Shown here piece by piece: positions 45,129-55,521 of a stretch of 64,000 bases of DNA. The notes under the pieces are model-generated. The model was not told the origin of the DNA. It made no database searches and worked only from the letters and a program-made list of their open reading frames with translations. This DNA comes from Acidovorax sp. T1 (GTDB lineage Bacteria; Pseudomonadota; Gammaproteobacteria; Burkholderiales; Burkholderiaceae_C): positions 2,054,001-2,118,000 of the forward strand of contig NZ_CP021648.1 in the NCBI RefSeq assembly GCF_002176815.1. The letters are read 5' to 3'. Each line of letters starts with the position of its first letter. Within the stretch, counting starts at the first letter, position 1. Both the position numbers and the translations under genes were made by a program.

Positions 45129-48100
45129 ATGGATCTTGTGCCGGACCTCAGAAATCACCTCGCCGCCGAGCAGCAGGCCAACCGTGATTTGCGCCAGCGC
45201 GATCAGCAAATGCGCCTGGCGCTCGATGCCCTGGGCGGCGGGCGCTGGGAATGGGACATTTCGCGCCAGAAGCTGGCATGCCATGGCCGCTTTTATGCCG
45301 CCTTCGGCATGGAAGCCGCCGACACAGAGGACGCCTGGGAACGCTGGCACACGCGCAAGCATCCGGCCGATGCCGCACGCCTTGCCGACAAGATGGATCG
45401 CGCCATGCGCGGGCAGCTCGACACCTACGAAGCCGAGTTCCGCATTCTGGACACGGCGGGCCGCTGGCGCTGGGTGATATCGCGCGGGCTGGTGGACGAG
45501 CGCGATGCCGACGGGCGCCCGCTGACGCTGCTGGGCATGGACGTGGACATCACGGCCCAGCGCGAGGTCGAGGAGGCGCTGCGGGCCTCGGAAGCCAAAT
45601 ACACCACCATCTACCAGACGCTGCCCGACCCCGCGGGCATTTCGCGGATATCGGACGGGCGCTATCTCGACGTGAACCCGGCCTTTTGCGAGTTGCTGGG
45701 TGAAGGGCGCGACGCCGTGCTGGGACGCACATCCACAGAACTCAACATCTGGGCATCGCCCACTGAGCGCGCACGCATGCTCGAAACCTACCAGCGCGAA
45801 GGCCGGGTGGACCGCCTGCCCATGGTGGCGCAGCGCAACGGGGAGCGCGTACCGGGCCTGATGTCGGCGCGCCGCATCGTGGTGGAGGGGGAAGACTGTT
45901 TCTTGTTCGTCTTTCACGACATGACCGAGGCGCAGCGCATCAGCGACGAGTTGCGGGCTCTGAACAACCTGCTGCAGCAGGCCGGTCGCATGGCGCGTCT
46001 GGGCGCATGGGAGAGTTCGCGCACACGGGGCATGGTGTACTGGTCGGATGTCTGCTATGACATCCACGGCCTGCCCCAGGTGCCCCGCTGGCGGGTGACT
46101 ACATCGAACGTTTCGTGGCGCCCGCGTGGCAGGACGCGGTGCACCGCGCATCGCACGACTGCATCCACCGCCGAGAGGAATGGAGCCTGGAGGTCGAAAT
46201 CGTCCGCACCGATGGCCGCCACGCCTGGGTGCGCACAAGCGGCGCGCCGGTGCTGCAGGACGGCGCCGTCACCGGCATGCGCGGCGTGCTGCAGGACATT
46301 GACGAGGCCAAGCGCGCCGAGCAGCGGTTACGCCAGTCGGAAGACCGGTTTTCACGCATCTTTCACCTGATGCCCTACCCCATGGGCATGACGCGGCAAA
46401 GCGACGGCGCCCATGTGGAAGTGAACCCCGCGTGGGAGCAGGTGCTGGGCTTCACGCGCGAGCAGGCGGTGGGCAGCTCGGCCATCAAACTGGGCATTTT
46501 TGAGGCGCACGATCGTGCCCGCTTGATTGACGTGGCCCGGCAGGCCGGCCAGCTCGATGCCTACGAGGTCAAGATCATCACGCGCAGCGGCGAGAAGCGC
46601 ACCGTGCTGCAGTCCATGCGCGCCACGGAGTTCGATGGCGAAGCGTGCTGGCTGTTCGCGCTGCAGGACATCACCGACCGCAAGCGCAGCGAAGAGCAGG
46701 TGCGCGAGCGCGAAGCGCTGCTGTCGCTCACCATTTCGGCCGCCGCGCTGGGGCTTTGGGACTGGGATCTGCAAACCGGCATGGTCCATGGCGATGCGCG
46801 CTGGCGCACCCTGCGTGGCGCAGGCACCGACGATGCGGCCGCGCCCGCCGTGCACTGGACGACTGGGGTGGCCGCCGACACGCTGCCCGGCATTTCAGCG
46901 GAAGTCGCGCGCCACACCGCCCATCCTGCCACCCCGTTCGACGCTACCTGGAAAGTGACGCTGCCCCAGGAAGGGACCCGATGGATTCGCAACCTGGGCA
47001 AGATCATCAGCCACGACAGCGCCGGCCAGCCCACGCGCATGCTGGGTGTGTCCATTGACGTCACGCCGCAGCGCGAGCAGGAAGAGCTGCTGCAAAAACT
47101 GGCCCACTACGACGCACTGACGGGCTTGCCCAATCGCGTGCTGCTGGCGCACCGGCTGCAGGACGGCATGGCCCAGGCCCGTGCCCAAGGCACCCAGCTG
47201 GGCGTGGCCTACCTGGACCTTGACGGCTTCAAGCCCGTCAACGACCGCCTGGGCCATGGCGCGGGCGACCGGCTGCTGGTGGTGGTGGCGGGCCGGCTGT
47301 CGCGCGCGTTGCGCCCGCAAGACTGCGTGGCCCGCCTGGGCGGCGACGAGTTCGTCATCCTCATGCCGGGTCTGGCAACGCACGGCGATGGCGAACGCCT
47401 GCTGCAACGCGTGATGGAGAGCATTTCTTCGCCCTACACGCTGGACACCGAGCGCGTGGCCGTAACGGCCAGCATCGGCTACACGGTGTTCCCCTCGGAC
47501 GACGCGGACGCCGACACCCTGCTGCGCCACGCAGACCAGGCCATGTATGCCGCCAAGCAGGCGGGGCGCAACCGATTTCACCAGTTCGACGCTGCGCAAG
47601 AGCGCGCCCAGCGCGAGCAACGTGAGCAGGGCCTGCGCCTGCGCGAGGCCCTGGCGCAGGCGCAGTTCGTGCTGTTTCTGCAGCCCAAGGTGGTCATGCA
47701 AACAGGTCAGGTGGTGGGGGCCGAGGCGCTGGCACGCTGGCAGCACCCCGAGCGCGGTCTGCTGCCACCGGGCGCTTTTTTGCAGCTGCTGGACGGCACC
47801 GAGCTGGAGATTATTTTTGGCCAATGGGTGGTCGAAGCCGCACTGGCACAGCTCGAGCAATTGCTGGATGCAGGGCTGAACCTGCCCGTGAGCGTCAACA
47901 TCTCGGCCCAGCAACTTCAGCAACCCGGTTTTGCCGAGTGGATGGTGCAGTGCCTGGCCCGCCACCCTCGGGTGGCGCCCTGCCTGCTGGAGCTGGAAAT
48001 CACCGAAAGCGCGGCGTTGTACAACCTGGCGGCGGTCGCCGAGACACTGGCCACGCTGCGCGCGCTGGGCGTGGTGGTTTCGCTCGATGATTTTGGCACC

Positions 48101-48430
48101 GGCTATTCATCGCTCACCTACCTGCGCCGCCTGCCGATGGACACGCTCAAAATCGACCAGAGCTTCGTGCAGGGCATGATGGCCGACCCGGGAGACCGGG
48201 CCATCGTGCAAGGGGTGATCGGGCTGGCGCAGTCGTTTGGCTACCAGGTGATTGCCGAGGGCGTGGAAACCATCGAACAAGGGCAATTGCTGCTGCAGCT
48301 CGGTTGCGCCAAGGCCCAGGGCTATTGCATTGCGCGGCCCATGCCCCTCGGTGCCTTCATCGACTGGACCCGCCACTGGCGACAACCCACGGCGTGGCAG
48401 CACCAGCACGTCGCAGAATATTTGATCTAA
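45129..48430 (+). pseudogene. PAS-PAS-PAS-GGDEF-EAL protein interrupted by a 1-nt frameshift
   Basis: Together the two frames give about 1100 residues: three or four PAS/PAC units, then a GGDEF domain with the intact active site LGGDEF and an intact I-site (RPQD), and an EAL domain with GAEALARW and DDFGTGYSS. It would make and break cyclic di-GMP. The first frame is good up to DVCYDIHGLPQVP. The second begins naturally at PLAGDYIERFVAPAWQ. Dropping one C from CCCC at 46083-46086 joins them. No membrane span is seen. The lesion may be real or a base-call error; the catalytic half could still be made from internal starts such as GTG 46115. Confidence 0.85.
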
Positions 48431-48480
48431 AAACGGCTGCAGCGCTTATCCATAAAGCGCGAGCAGCTATTGTTTTTGAC
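48430..48480 (-). repeat. CR1 dispersed repeat, copy 9 (inverted)
   Basis: AAACGGCTGCAGCGCTTATC, then AAAGCGCGAGCAGCTATT, between the convergent EAL and prpE genes. Confidence 0.75.
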
Positions 48481-48508
48481 ACGGCTTGTGCCGCGTCGAG
48501 CCCGGCGG

Positions 48509-50488
48509 TCAGGGGCCGACCAGGTCTTTGACCTGCTGCAGCGCGGCCGGGTCGTCCATGGTGGTCAGATCGCCCGGATCGCGGCGCTCGGCCACGGCCT
48601 GCAGGGCGCGGCGCAGCAGCTTGCCGCTGCGTGTCTTGGGCAGCACGGTCACAAAGTACACGCGCGAGGGCCGGGCCACGGCGCCGAGCTGGCTGTCCAC
48701 CTGCTTCATCACCTCGCCTTCGAGCTTCAGGCGCGCGGCGTCGTCGGTCAGGCCCGAGGCATCGCGCGGCACGGCAAAGGCCATGGCCACCTGGCCCTTC
48801 AAGCTGTCGGCCACGCCCACCACGGCCACCTCGGCGATGTTGGGGTGCGACGAGATGGACTCCTCGATCTCGCGGGTGCCCAGGCGGTGGCCGGCCACGT
48901 TGATCACGTCGTCGGTGCGGCCCAGGATGAAGTGGTAGCCGTCGGCATCGCGAATGCCCCAGTCAAACGTGCTGTAGATCAGGCGGCCGGGAATGCTCTT
49001 CCAGTAGGTGTTGACAAAGCGGTCGTCGTCGCGCCACACGGTTTGCATGCAGCCGGGGGGCAGCGGCCCTTCGATGGCCACCACGCCCTTTTGGTTGGGT
49101 ACCGTCAGTTCTTCGCCGTTGCTCTCATCGATCAGCTTGACGTGGTAGCCATACATGGCCTTGCCAGGGCTGCCAAAGCGCGTGGTCTGCTGCTCCACGC
49201 CGTTGGCCAGCGTGAGGATGGGCCAGCCGGTCTCGGTCTGCCAGTAGTTGTCGATGATGGGCACCTGCAGGGCGTCGCTGATCCACTGCGCGGTGGGTTC
49301 ATCGAGCGGCTCGCCGGCCAGCCACAGCGCCTTGAGGGTGGAAACGTTGTACTTCTTGAGCCAGCTGGCGTCCTGCTTTTTGAGCACCCGCACCGCCGTG
49401 GGCGCCGAGAACATGTGCGTGACCTGGTATTTCTCGACAATGCTCCACCACACGCCCGCGTCGGGCCGCGTGGGCAGGCCTTCGTACATGATGGTGGTCA
49501 TGCCGGCGATCAGCGGGCCATAGATGATGTAGCTGTGCCCCACCACCCAGCCGATGTCGCTGGTGGCAAAAAAGACCCCCACGCTCCGCCGCTCGCGCGG
49601 GTCGCTGCCCCCCGGGGGGGCCGCGTTTTCACCTTGGGGCGGCCCGGCGGTGAAAACCTCATCGCCCGCCTTGGCATCGAAGATGTGCTTCATGCTGGCG
49701 GCCAGCGCCACGGTGTAGCCCCCCGTGTCGCGCTGCACGCCCTTGGGTTTGCCGGTGGTGCCGCTGGTGTAGAGCGTGTAGCTGGGGTGCGTGGATTCGA
49801 CCCATTCGCAGGGCACGGTGGCGTTCAGGTGCCGGGCGCGCAGCGCGGACCAGTCGTGGTCGCGGCCGGCGCGCATGGCCATGGGCGCCAGGCCCCGGTC
49901 CACCATGAGCACGGCGGCCGGCTTGTGTTTGGACAGCACAATTGCTTCATCCAGCAGCGGCTTGTAGGGCACGCTTTTGCCGCCACGCGAGCCAGCATCG
50001 GCGCTGACGATGGCCACGGGCTCGGCATCCTCGATGCGCGAGGCCAGCGAGCCCGAGGCAAAGCCGCCAAACACCACCGAATGCAGCGCGCCAATGCGCA
50101 CACAGGCCAGCATGGCAAAGGCGGCCTCGGCGATCATGGGCATGTAGATGAGCACGCTGTCGCCCTTCTTCACCCCCAGGCTTTGCAGCACGGCGGCCAT
50201 GCGCTGCACTTCGGCGTGCAGCTCGGCAAAGCTGTAGCTGCGCTCGGTGTCGGTTTCGGTGGAGATAGCGACCAGCGCCGGCTGGCTGGCGCGGTCTTTC
50301 AGGTGGCGGTCGATCGCGTTGTGGCACAGGTTGGTGGTGCCGCCGACAAACCACTTCGCAAACGGCGGATTGCTGTAGTCGCAGATCTGCTGGGGTGGCG
50401 TTTTCCAGTCAATCAGCTGGGCCTGCTCGGCCCAGAAGGCGTCGCGTTGGTCGATGGACTGGCGATAAAAGTCGGCGTAATTGGGCAT
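48509..50488 (-). CDS. prpE: Propionyl-CoA synthetase
   Basis: 659 residues. It activates propionate to propionyl-CoA in the cytoplasm, the entry to the methylcitrate cycle. The adenylate-forming motifs YTSGTTGKPKGV, STFDWGIRDADGY and the acylation Lys in RSGKLLRR are present. The ATG at 50488 has AGGAG upstream. Relatives are about 630 residues; the extra part is a CR2 repeat in frame at about residues 279-305. It lies between AGDEVF and ATSDIGWVVGHSYI, next to a normally conserved core. Whether it still folds is open. No other prp genes are in the window. Confidence 0.93.
   Translation of the reverse strand: MPNYADFYRQSIDQRDAFWAEQAQLIDWKTPPQQICDYSNPPFAKWFVGGTTNLCHNAIDRHLKDRASQPALVAISTETDTERSYSFAELHAEVQRMAAVLQSLGVKKGDSVLIYMPMIAEAAFAMLACVRIGALHSVVFGGFASGSLASRIEDAEPVAIVSADAGSRGGKSVPYKPLLDEAIVLSKHKPAAVLMVDRGLAPMAMRAGRDHDWSALRARHLNATVPCEWVESTHPSYTLYTSGTTGKPKGVQRDTGGYTVALAASMKHIFDAKAGDEVFTAGPPQGENAAPPGGSDPRERRSVGVFFATSDIGWVVGHSYIIYGPLIAGMTTIMYEGLPTRPDAGVWWSIVEKYQVTHMFSAPTAVRVLKKQDASWLKKYNVSTLKALWLAGEPLDEPTAQWISDALQVPIIDNYWQTETGWPILTLANGVEQQTTRFGSPGKAMYGYHVKLIDESNGEELTVPNQKGVVAIEGPLPPGCMQTVWRDDDRFVNTYWKSIPGRLIYSTFDWGIRDADGYHFILGRTDDVINVAGHRLGTREIEESISSHPNIAEVAVVGVADSLKGQVAMAFAVPRDASGLTDDAARLKLEGEVMKQVDSQLGAVARPSRVYFVTVLPKTRSGKLLRRALQAVAERRDPGDLTTMDDPAALQQVKDLVGP
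49573..49652 (-). repeat. CR2 dispersed repeat inside prpE, in frame
   Basis: On the minus strand CCGCCCCAAGG opens the copy, CCCGGGGGGCAGCGA is in the middle and AGCGTGGGGGTC ends it. It translates to PPQGENAAPPGGSDPR and then SVGV, in register with the RND copy. Confidence 0.8.
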
Positions 50489-50600
50489 GGAGCGTCTCCT
50501 CGGCATCTCTTGTCCTGCAGGGGATGCAGGTTTTGAATTCATAATTATTCATAACGGGCTTGCGGCAAGCTGACGCACCGAAGTATTCGCTATGCTATTT

Positions 50601-50656
50601 ATTCAATAGCTACCAACGCTTTATAAATAAGCGCTAGAGGCCAAAAAGACCCAAAA
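50601..50656 (+). repeat. CR1 dispersed repeat, copy 10
   Basis: TTCAATAGCTACCAACGCTTT, then AATAAGCGCTAGAGGCC and CCAAAAAGACC, between prpE and the isochorismatase-like gene. Confidence 0.8.
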
Positions 50657-50676
50657 TCACCAAAAAACCAGCGGCG

Positions 50677-51282
50677 CTATTTCACCAGCGCCAGAACGTC
50701 CTTGAACACCGGGTTTTCGCAGGTGCGCAGCCATTCAAACGCCACCATCTCGGTGGTCACCAGTTCGGCCCCCGCTCCGGCCAGGCGGTCGAAGGCGGCA
50801 TCGCGGTTGCGTTCGGTGCGCGAGCTGCAGGCGTCGGTCACCACCCACACCTCGAACTCGTCTTCAATCAAGTCGAGCGCGGTCTGCAGCAGGCATACAT
50901 GGGCTTCGCAGCCGGCAATCACGATGGTGCCGCGCTCGGGGGCCTGCTGGGCGGGCTTTTGCAGGTGCTTGGGCAGGCTGCGGGCATTGCCGCCCTGCTG
51001 GGGTTTGGCGGGCGGGCGCAGCCATTCACCCAGGCCTTCTTCGGCGGCGCTGAAATGCATCTTGGCCAGGGTGTTGTGGCACAGGGCGCGCAGCGCGGCA
51101 TCGTTGCCCCCCAGGCGCGAGGGATTTTGCTCGGTGCCCCACACGGGCACGTCCATGAGCTGGGCCATTTTGGCCAGACGCAGCGCATTGGCCAGCACGG
51201 CAGGGCCCTCAAAGATGGCGGGCATCAGGCGTTCCTGGTAGTCCACCAGAACGAGTTGGGATTCAGAGGCGTCGAGCAGCAT
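50677..51282 (-). CDS. Isochorismatase-family hydrolase
   Basis: 201 residues, cysteine hydrolase fold. The catalytic Asp is near residue 14 (LVDYQERL), a Lys lies in LAKMHFSA, and the nucleophile Cys is in IVIAGCEAHVC, giving the Asp-Lys-Cys triad of the family. A Gly/Pro/Gln-rich insert at about 90-115 is unusual. The substrate is unknown; relatives are nicotinamidases and YcaC-like hydrolases. Confidence 0.87.
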   Translation of the reverse strand: MLLDASESQLVLVDYQERLMPAIFEGPAVLANALRLAKMAQLMDVPVWGTEQNPSRLGGNDAALRALCHNTLAKMHFSAAEEGLGEWLRPPAKPQQGGNARSLPKHLQKPAQQAPERGTIVIAGCEAHVCLLQTALDLIEDEFEVWVVTDACSSRTERNRDAAFDRLAGAGAELVTTEMVAFEWLRTCENPVFKDVLALVK

Positions 51283-51339
51283 GGTGTCTTTCGAAAGCGG
51301 TCAGTGGCACGCGGAAGGCACTGATTGTCGCAGCCCAAG

Positions 51340-52260
51340 TCATGCAGGCAACAGCGAACGAAGCGCACCCGCCAGGGGTTCCGCCATGGGCACGGCGTTG
51401 CTGGCGTGGGGAATGCAATCGGTGCTCCACACCTCGCCCACCCCGGCATCGTGCAGGGCCTGCAAGGCATCGCCGGCAAACAGCGCATGGGTGACGGCCA
51501 CGTCCACCGACGCCGCGCCCGCCGCCCGCAGCAGCCGGGCCGCCTGGGCCAGCGTGCGGCCGGTGCTGGCCATGTCGTCGAGCAGCACCACGGTGCGCCC
51601 CTGGGCGTTGATCGGCGGCAACTCGATGGTCACATCGCGGTCGCCGTGGCGCACCTTAGTGCACACGGCACGGTCAAAACCATGGCGTGCGGCCGCCTGG
51701 GCAATCCACTGGGCCGACTCGCCATCGGGCCCCACTAGCAAGGCACCCGGGCGCCGCTGCGCGATCAGGTCGGCCAGCGGCTCGGCGCCGCTGAGCACGA
51801 CGGCCTGCGGCACGGCAATCGCCTCTTTCAGCGACGCCACGCGGTGCAGGTGCGGGTCCACCGTGATGACGGCATCGACCAACCCGGCCAGAAACCCGCC
51901 GACCACCTGCTGGCTGACCACTTCGCCCGGCGTGAAGGCCATGTCCTGCCGCATGTAAGCCATATAGGGCGCCACCAGCGTGATGTGCCGTGCACCCAGG
52001 GTGCGGGCGGTGCGGGCCGCCAGCAGCAACTCCACCAGCTTTTCGTTGGGATCGTGCAGGCTGCGCAGCAGCACCACATGGGGTGGCAGGCGCCCTGCCC
52101 CATCCACCGGCAGCCGCAGCTTGAGCTCGCCATCGGGGAAACGGTGGCGGTCGATCGTCTTCACGGGCAACTGCGCGGCCTGCCCGAGGCGCCGGGCGGC
52201 ATCGGTCTCGTCCGCAAAATGCAGCAGGCAGGCCTGCGGGGGAGCGAGCTGCATGGTCAA
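51340..52260 (-). CDS. Ribose-phosphate pyrophosphokinase-like protein
   Basis: 306 residues of the PRPP synthetase family with both phosphoribosyltransferase-type halves. The N-half has [11 protein letters not shown] and [10 protein letters not shown], and the second half has [13 protein letters not shown], which binds the pentose phosphate. The usual PRPP synthetase FDH...HA loop is replaced by ITVDPHLH, so it is a divergent paralogue. Its start overlaps the stop of the phosphorylase gene (ATGA), indicating a coupled operon and a joint role in nucleotide-ribose handling. Confidence 0.82.
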   Translation of the reverse strand: MTMQLAPPQACLLHFADETDAARRLGQAAQLPVKTIDRHRFPDGELKLRLPVDGAGRLPPHVVLLRSLHDPNEKLVELLLAARTARTLGARHITLVAPYMAYMRQDMAFTPGEVVSQQVVGGFLAGLVDAVITVDPHLHRVASLKEAIAVPQAVVLSGAEPLADLIAQRRPGALLVGPDGESAQWIAQAAARHGFDRAVCTKVRHGDRDVTIELPPINAQGRTVVLLDDMASTGRTLAQAARLLRAAGAASVDVAVTHALFAGDALQALHDAGVGEVWSTDCIPHASNAVPMAEPLAGALRSLLPA

Positions 52261-53855
52261 AACTCCACAAACACCTGGGGCACGGCGTCGGCAGCACCCA
52301 GGCGGTAGCCAATATCGCGCGCACTGGCCTGCCGGGCAAATTCGAGGTCGGCGGGGTAGCCGGCATGCACGCGGTACAGCACATCGCCCTGCGCCACCGT
52401 GGCGCCCAGCTTGTGCATGAGGTCCACGCCCGCGCCCTGCACCTTGGGCGCGCCGGCCAGCCGCGCCACCCGGGCGATCTGGAAGTTGTCGATGCCCACC
52501 ACCGTGCCGCTGGTGGGTGCGCAGACCTCGAAGGTCAGCGGTCCCAGTTGCGGGTGCAGGTGATCGAACCCCTTGCTGCCTTGCGCGTTGATGATGTCCT
52601 CCATGCGCCGGAGCGCCCGGCCCGAGTCAAGAATGTCACGCGCAATGGCATAGCCGTCACCGCCGCGCACGTCGGGGTCGCATTCGATCAGGCGACCCGC
52701 CAGTCGCAAGGCCTTTTGGCGCAGGTCGTTGGGCGCGTCGGGGTCGTTTTGCAGCACGCGCATCACGTCACGCGCCTCCAGCACCGGGCCAATGCCGTTG
52801 CCCACGGGCTGGCGGCCATCGGTAATGACCACGTCCAGCGACAGGCCCATGCGCCGCGCCACATATTCAAACAACCGGCGCAGGCGCTGGGCCTCGGGCA
52901 TGGAACGCACCTTGGCCGTGGGGCCGATGGGGATGTCGAGCACCAGATGGGTGGCGCCGGCAGCCACCTTTTTTGACAGGATGGAGGCCACCATCTGCCC
53001 GGGCGAGTCGATCGACAGCGGGCGCTCCACCGAAATCAGCACATCGTCGGCGGGCGACAGATTGGCCGTGCCGCCCCAGGCGAGGCAGCCGCGGTAGTCG
53101 CGCACGATGTCGGCCAGCTGCTCGAAGGGCAGCTCCACATTGGCCAGCACCTCCATGGTGTCGGCCGTGCCTGCCGGCGAGGTGATGGCGCGCGACGATG
53201 TCTTGGGGCACAGCATGCCGTGCGCCGCCACGATGGGCACCACCAGCATGGTCGTGCGGTTGCCGGGAATGCCGCCGATGCAGTGTTTATCGACCACCAG
53301 CGGCTCGTGCCAATCGAGCCGTCGACCGCTGGCCACCATGGCGTCGGTCAGGAAGAACACTTCTTCGCGGTCAAGCTCGTCGCGGTTGCAGGCCACGACA
53401 AAGGCCGTCAGCTCGATCTTGGAATAGTGGTGGCCGGCAATGTCGCGCACGATAGCGGCGTAGTCCGCCCGTGTCAGGCGCTCGCCGGCAATTTTGCGAA
53501 ACAGCGCACCCATGGATTCGGGTGGCTCTGCCTGCGTTACCGAGACGGTGTGGCCGTTTTCCACATCCAGCTGGGCAAAGGCGTCTTCCGACAGACCCAG
53601 TTCGTTGCACCCGACGATGGCGGCGTCGTCCACCACATTCACGGTGGCCAGGATGTGGCGCCCGTTGGCGCGCACCTCGATCTTGGAAAGCGCCTGAAAG
53701 CCCTCGGCCCGGTACACCGCGCAATCTCGGTGCAGGTAGGCGACGTTTTCTCGCCAGGTGTCGATGGCTACACGGCGCAGCGCCAATTGCGAGGGGATCT
53801 GGCTCGAAACGGGTACAGCGGGAATGTCCTGCGGTTCGCTGGTCTCAATGTGCAT
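52257..53855 (-). CDS. Thymidine/AMP phosphorylase family protein
   Basis: 532 residues, longer than bacterial DeoA (about 440). The N-terminal extension (about 1-100) and the motif set ([43 protein letters not shown]) fit the archaeal-type AMP phosphorylase subgroup. That subgroup releases the base and ribose 1,5-bisphosphate from nucleotides. A C-terminal lobe ([16 protein letters not shown]) is present. It is coupled with the PRPP-synthetase-like gene, which suggests a nucleotide salvage pair. The true substrate (AMP or thymidine) is not decided by sequence alone. Confidence 0.85.
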   Translation of the reverse strand: MHIETSEPQDIPAVPVSSQIPSQLALRRVAIDTWRENVAYLHRDCAVYRAEGFQALSKIEVRANGRHILATVNVVDDAAIVGCNELGLSEDAFAQLDVENGHTVSVTQAEPPESMGALFRKIAGERLTRADYAAIVRDIAGHHYSKIELTAFVVACNRDELDREEVFFLTDAMVASGRRLDWHEPLVVDKHCIGGIPGNRTTMLVVPIVAAHGMLCPKTSSRAITSPAGTADTMEVLANVELPFEQLADIVRDYRGCLAWGGTANLSPADDVLISVERPLSIDSPGQMVASILSKKVAAGATHLVLDIPIGPTAKVRSMPEAQRLRRLFEYVARRMGLSLDVVITDGRQPVGNGIGPVLEARDVMRVLQNDPDAPNDLRQKALRLAGRLIECDPDVRGGDGYAIARDILDSGRALRRMEDIINAQGSKGFDHLHPQLGPLTFEVCAPTSGTVVGIDNFQIARVARLAGAPKVQGAGVDLMHKLGATVAQGDVLYRVHAGYPADLEFARQASARDIGYRLGAADAVPQVFVEF

Positions 53856-53972
53856 GGGCAGCAGACTACACCGGAAACGCCGCTGCCAAAACAGGAAAAC
53901 AATTCAAATCAACGACTTGCGCAGAACCCCGGATTCCAGGCCTGTAAGAATTGCGTGTTACCCTTCGCACCC

Positions 53973-54536
53973 ATGTCCCGTTGGTTCATTGCCTTACTCA
54001 TCACCTGCGCCTCTGCCGCCCAAGCTGCCCCTTCAGCGGCATCCCCCGAGGACATCGAGCGTTTTCTGGCCGAAAGAAGGTTGATTACCCAGCTCGATGA
54101 AGTGCGCCATTCCGTCGCAGACAAAGCCCATGTGGTCGCAGACCGTACCGCGGATCTGATCGGCAACGCCATGGGTTTCATCGGCGTGCCCTACCGCCGG
54201 GGCGGCACCAGTGCCACCACCGGGTTTGATTGCAGCGGCTTCGTGCGCGCTGTGTACGAAAAAACCGTGGGCATGGTCCTGCCCCGCAAGGCCGACCAGC
54301 AAGCCGCCAGCACAGAGGTCATTGACAAGAAAGAGCTGCAACCCGGCGATCTGGTGTTCTTCAACACCATGCGCCGCGCCTTCAGCCATGTCGGTATCTA
54401 CGTGGGCGACGGCAAATTCATCCATTCACCGCGCACAGGCAGTGAGGTGCGGGTGGAAGACATGCGCCTGTCGTACTGGCAGCACCGCTTTGACGGTGCC
54501 CGCCGTGTGACGGTGGAAGCCAAGACCCAGCCCTGA
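53973..54536 (+). CDS. NlpC/P60-family cell-wall peptidase
   Basis: 187 residues with a signal peptide (about 1-18, ending AQA), so periplasmic. The catalytic Cys is near residue 87 (FDCSGFV), the His near 139 (SHVGIYVG) and the third polar residue in FIHSP. These enzymes cut the stem peptides of peptidoglycan. It is monocistronic and divergent from the phosphorylase gene. Confidence 0.92.
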   Translation: MSRWFIALLITCASAAQAAPSAASPEDIERFLAERRLITQLDEVRHSVADKAHVVADRTADLIGNAMGFIGVPYRRGGTSATTGFDCSGFVRAVYEKTVGMVLPRKADQQAASTEVIDKKELQPGDLVFFNTMRRAFSHVGIYVGDGKFIHSPRTGSEVRVEDMRLSYWQHRFDGARRVTVEAKTQP

Positions 54537-54583
54537 ACTGGCGCCAGCAGCGCCGCCGTCTCGTGCAGCGCCGCCCAAACCGG

Positions 54584-54958
54584 TCATGGTGTGACCGTCG
54601 TCACTGTTTCAGTGCTTCGTATCGGACCACCCGTGATATTCACGGGGCCTAGATGGGGGTTGGTGCGCATGGCGCGTGCATTGGCCATGTCCTGCTGGTA
54701 GCGAGACCGGGCATCCGCCTCACAACCCTTGCGTTCCTTGCCCTGGGGCATGGCCCGGCACTCCTCCAGGCTAATTTTCAGCCCGCCTCCCGCCTCGCGG
54801 ATGGCTGACTGGTAGCGTTGCTGGGCGGTGGTGTCCGGAATAGCACCACGCGTCAGCGATGCTTCTTCGCCGCCCTGGGCAAAAGCGGGCGCCGAAAATA
54901 CACCTGCCACCACCCACGCCACGGCGGCCAACAGGCCAGAAGCCGAAAAGTTCTTCAT
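54584..54958 (-). CDS. Uncharacterised secreted protein
   Basis: 124 residues with a clear signal peptide ending AFAQ (about residue 28). The mature part is small and charged, with two Cys (ECRAMP and KGCEAD) about 14 residues apart that could form a disulfide. No family recognised. It stands alone on the minus strand between the NlpC gene and the GlsB-like gene. Confidence 0.65.
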   Translation of the reverse strand: MKNFSASGLLAAVAWVVAGVFSAPAFAQGGEEASLTRGAIPDTTAQQRYQSAIREAGGGLKISLEECRAMPQGKERKGCEADARSRYQQDMANARAMRTNPHLGPVNITGGPIRSTETVTTVTP

Positions 54959-55227
54959 GCGATTTCCTTAAGAGTCCATCAGTAGCTGAAACTTTAGGCG
55001 CGCGGCAGGGTTGCACCCATAGTCCCGCTCCCACGCAATGCGCAGGCGCGCAGCGCGCTGGCATGTCGGACAAGGCCGATATGCATTTCTCTTGCCGTCC
55101 GCGCCATGCCGCGGCAGCCATCCTTAAAAAAATCTTCCCGTCCGAATGCACAAGGCCTTGTCTGACACACGCGTCTGGTGAATTTGCCATACAGTGGCAC
55201 CCATCTTTGTTCTTACCAGGTGTACCC

Positions 55228-55479
55228 ATGCTCTCAATCCTCGGAACCCTCATCGTCGGACTCATCGTTGGCTTCATTGCACGGGCAATCAAACCGGGCG
55301 ACGACAAGATGGGCTGGATCATGACGGCTTTGCTCGGCGTGGCGGGCTCGTTTTTGGCGAGCTACGTGGGGGCTGCCATGGGCTGGTACACCCAAGGCGC
55401 ACCGGCAGGATGGATCGCCTCGGTGGTCGGCGCCGTGATCTTGCTGGCAATTTACAGCCTGGTCAAAAGCAAGACCTGA
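55228..55479 (+). CDS. GlsB/YeaQ/YmgE-family stress membrane protein
   Basis: 83 residues with three hydrophobic spans. GFIARAIKPGDDKMGWIMTAL and GVAGSFLASYVGAAMGWY are hallmarks of the transglycosylase-associated protein family, small inner-membrane proteins induced by stress. Their function is unclear. The start at 55228 follows from the family-typical MLSILGTLIVGLIVG. Confidence 0.9.
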   Translation: MLSILGTLIVGLIVGFIARAIKPGDDKMGWIMTALLGVAGSFLASYVGAAMGWYTQGAPAGWIASVVGAVILLAIYSLVKSKT

Positions 55480-55521
55480 TCGCCGACACCCTCACAGCAC
55501 TGCAGGCAAGGCGCCGCACCC

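Noticed and set aside
48470..50536. A 688-codon plus-strand open frame opposite prpE
   Set aside because: Shadow of the well-supported prpE gene.
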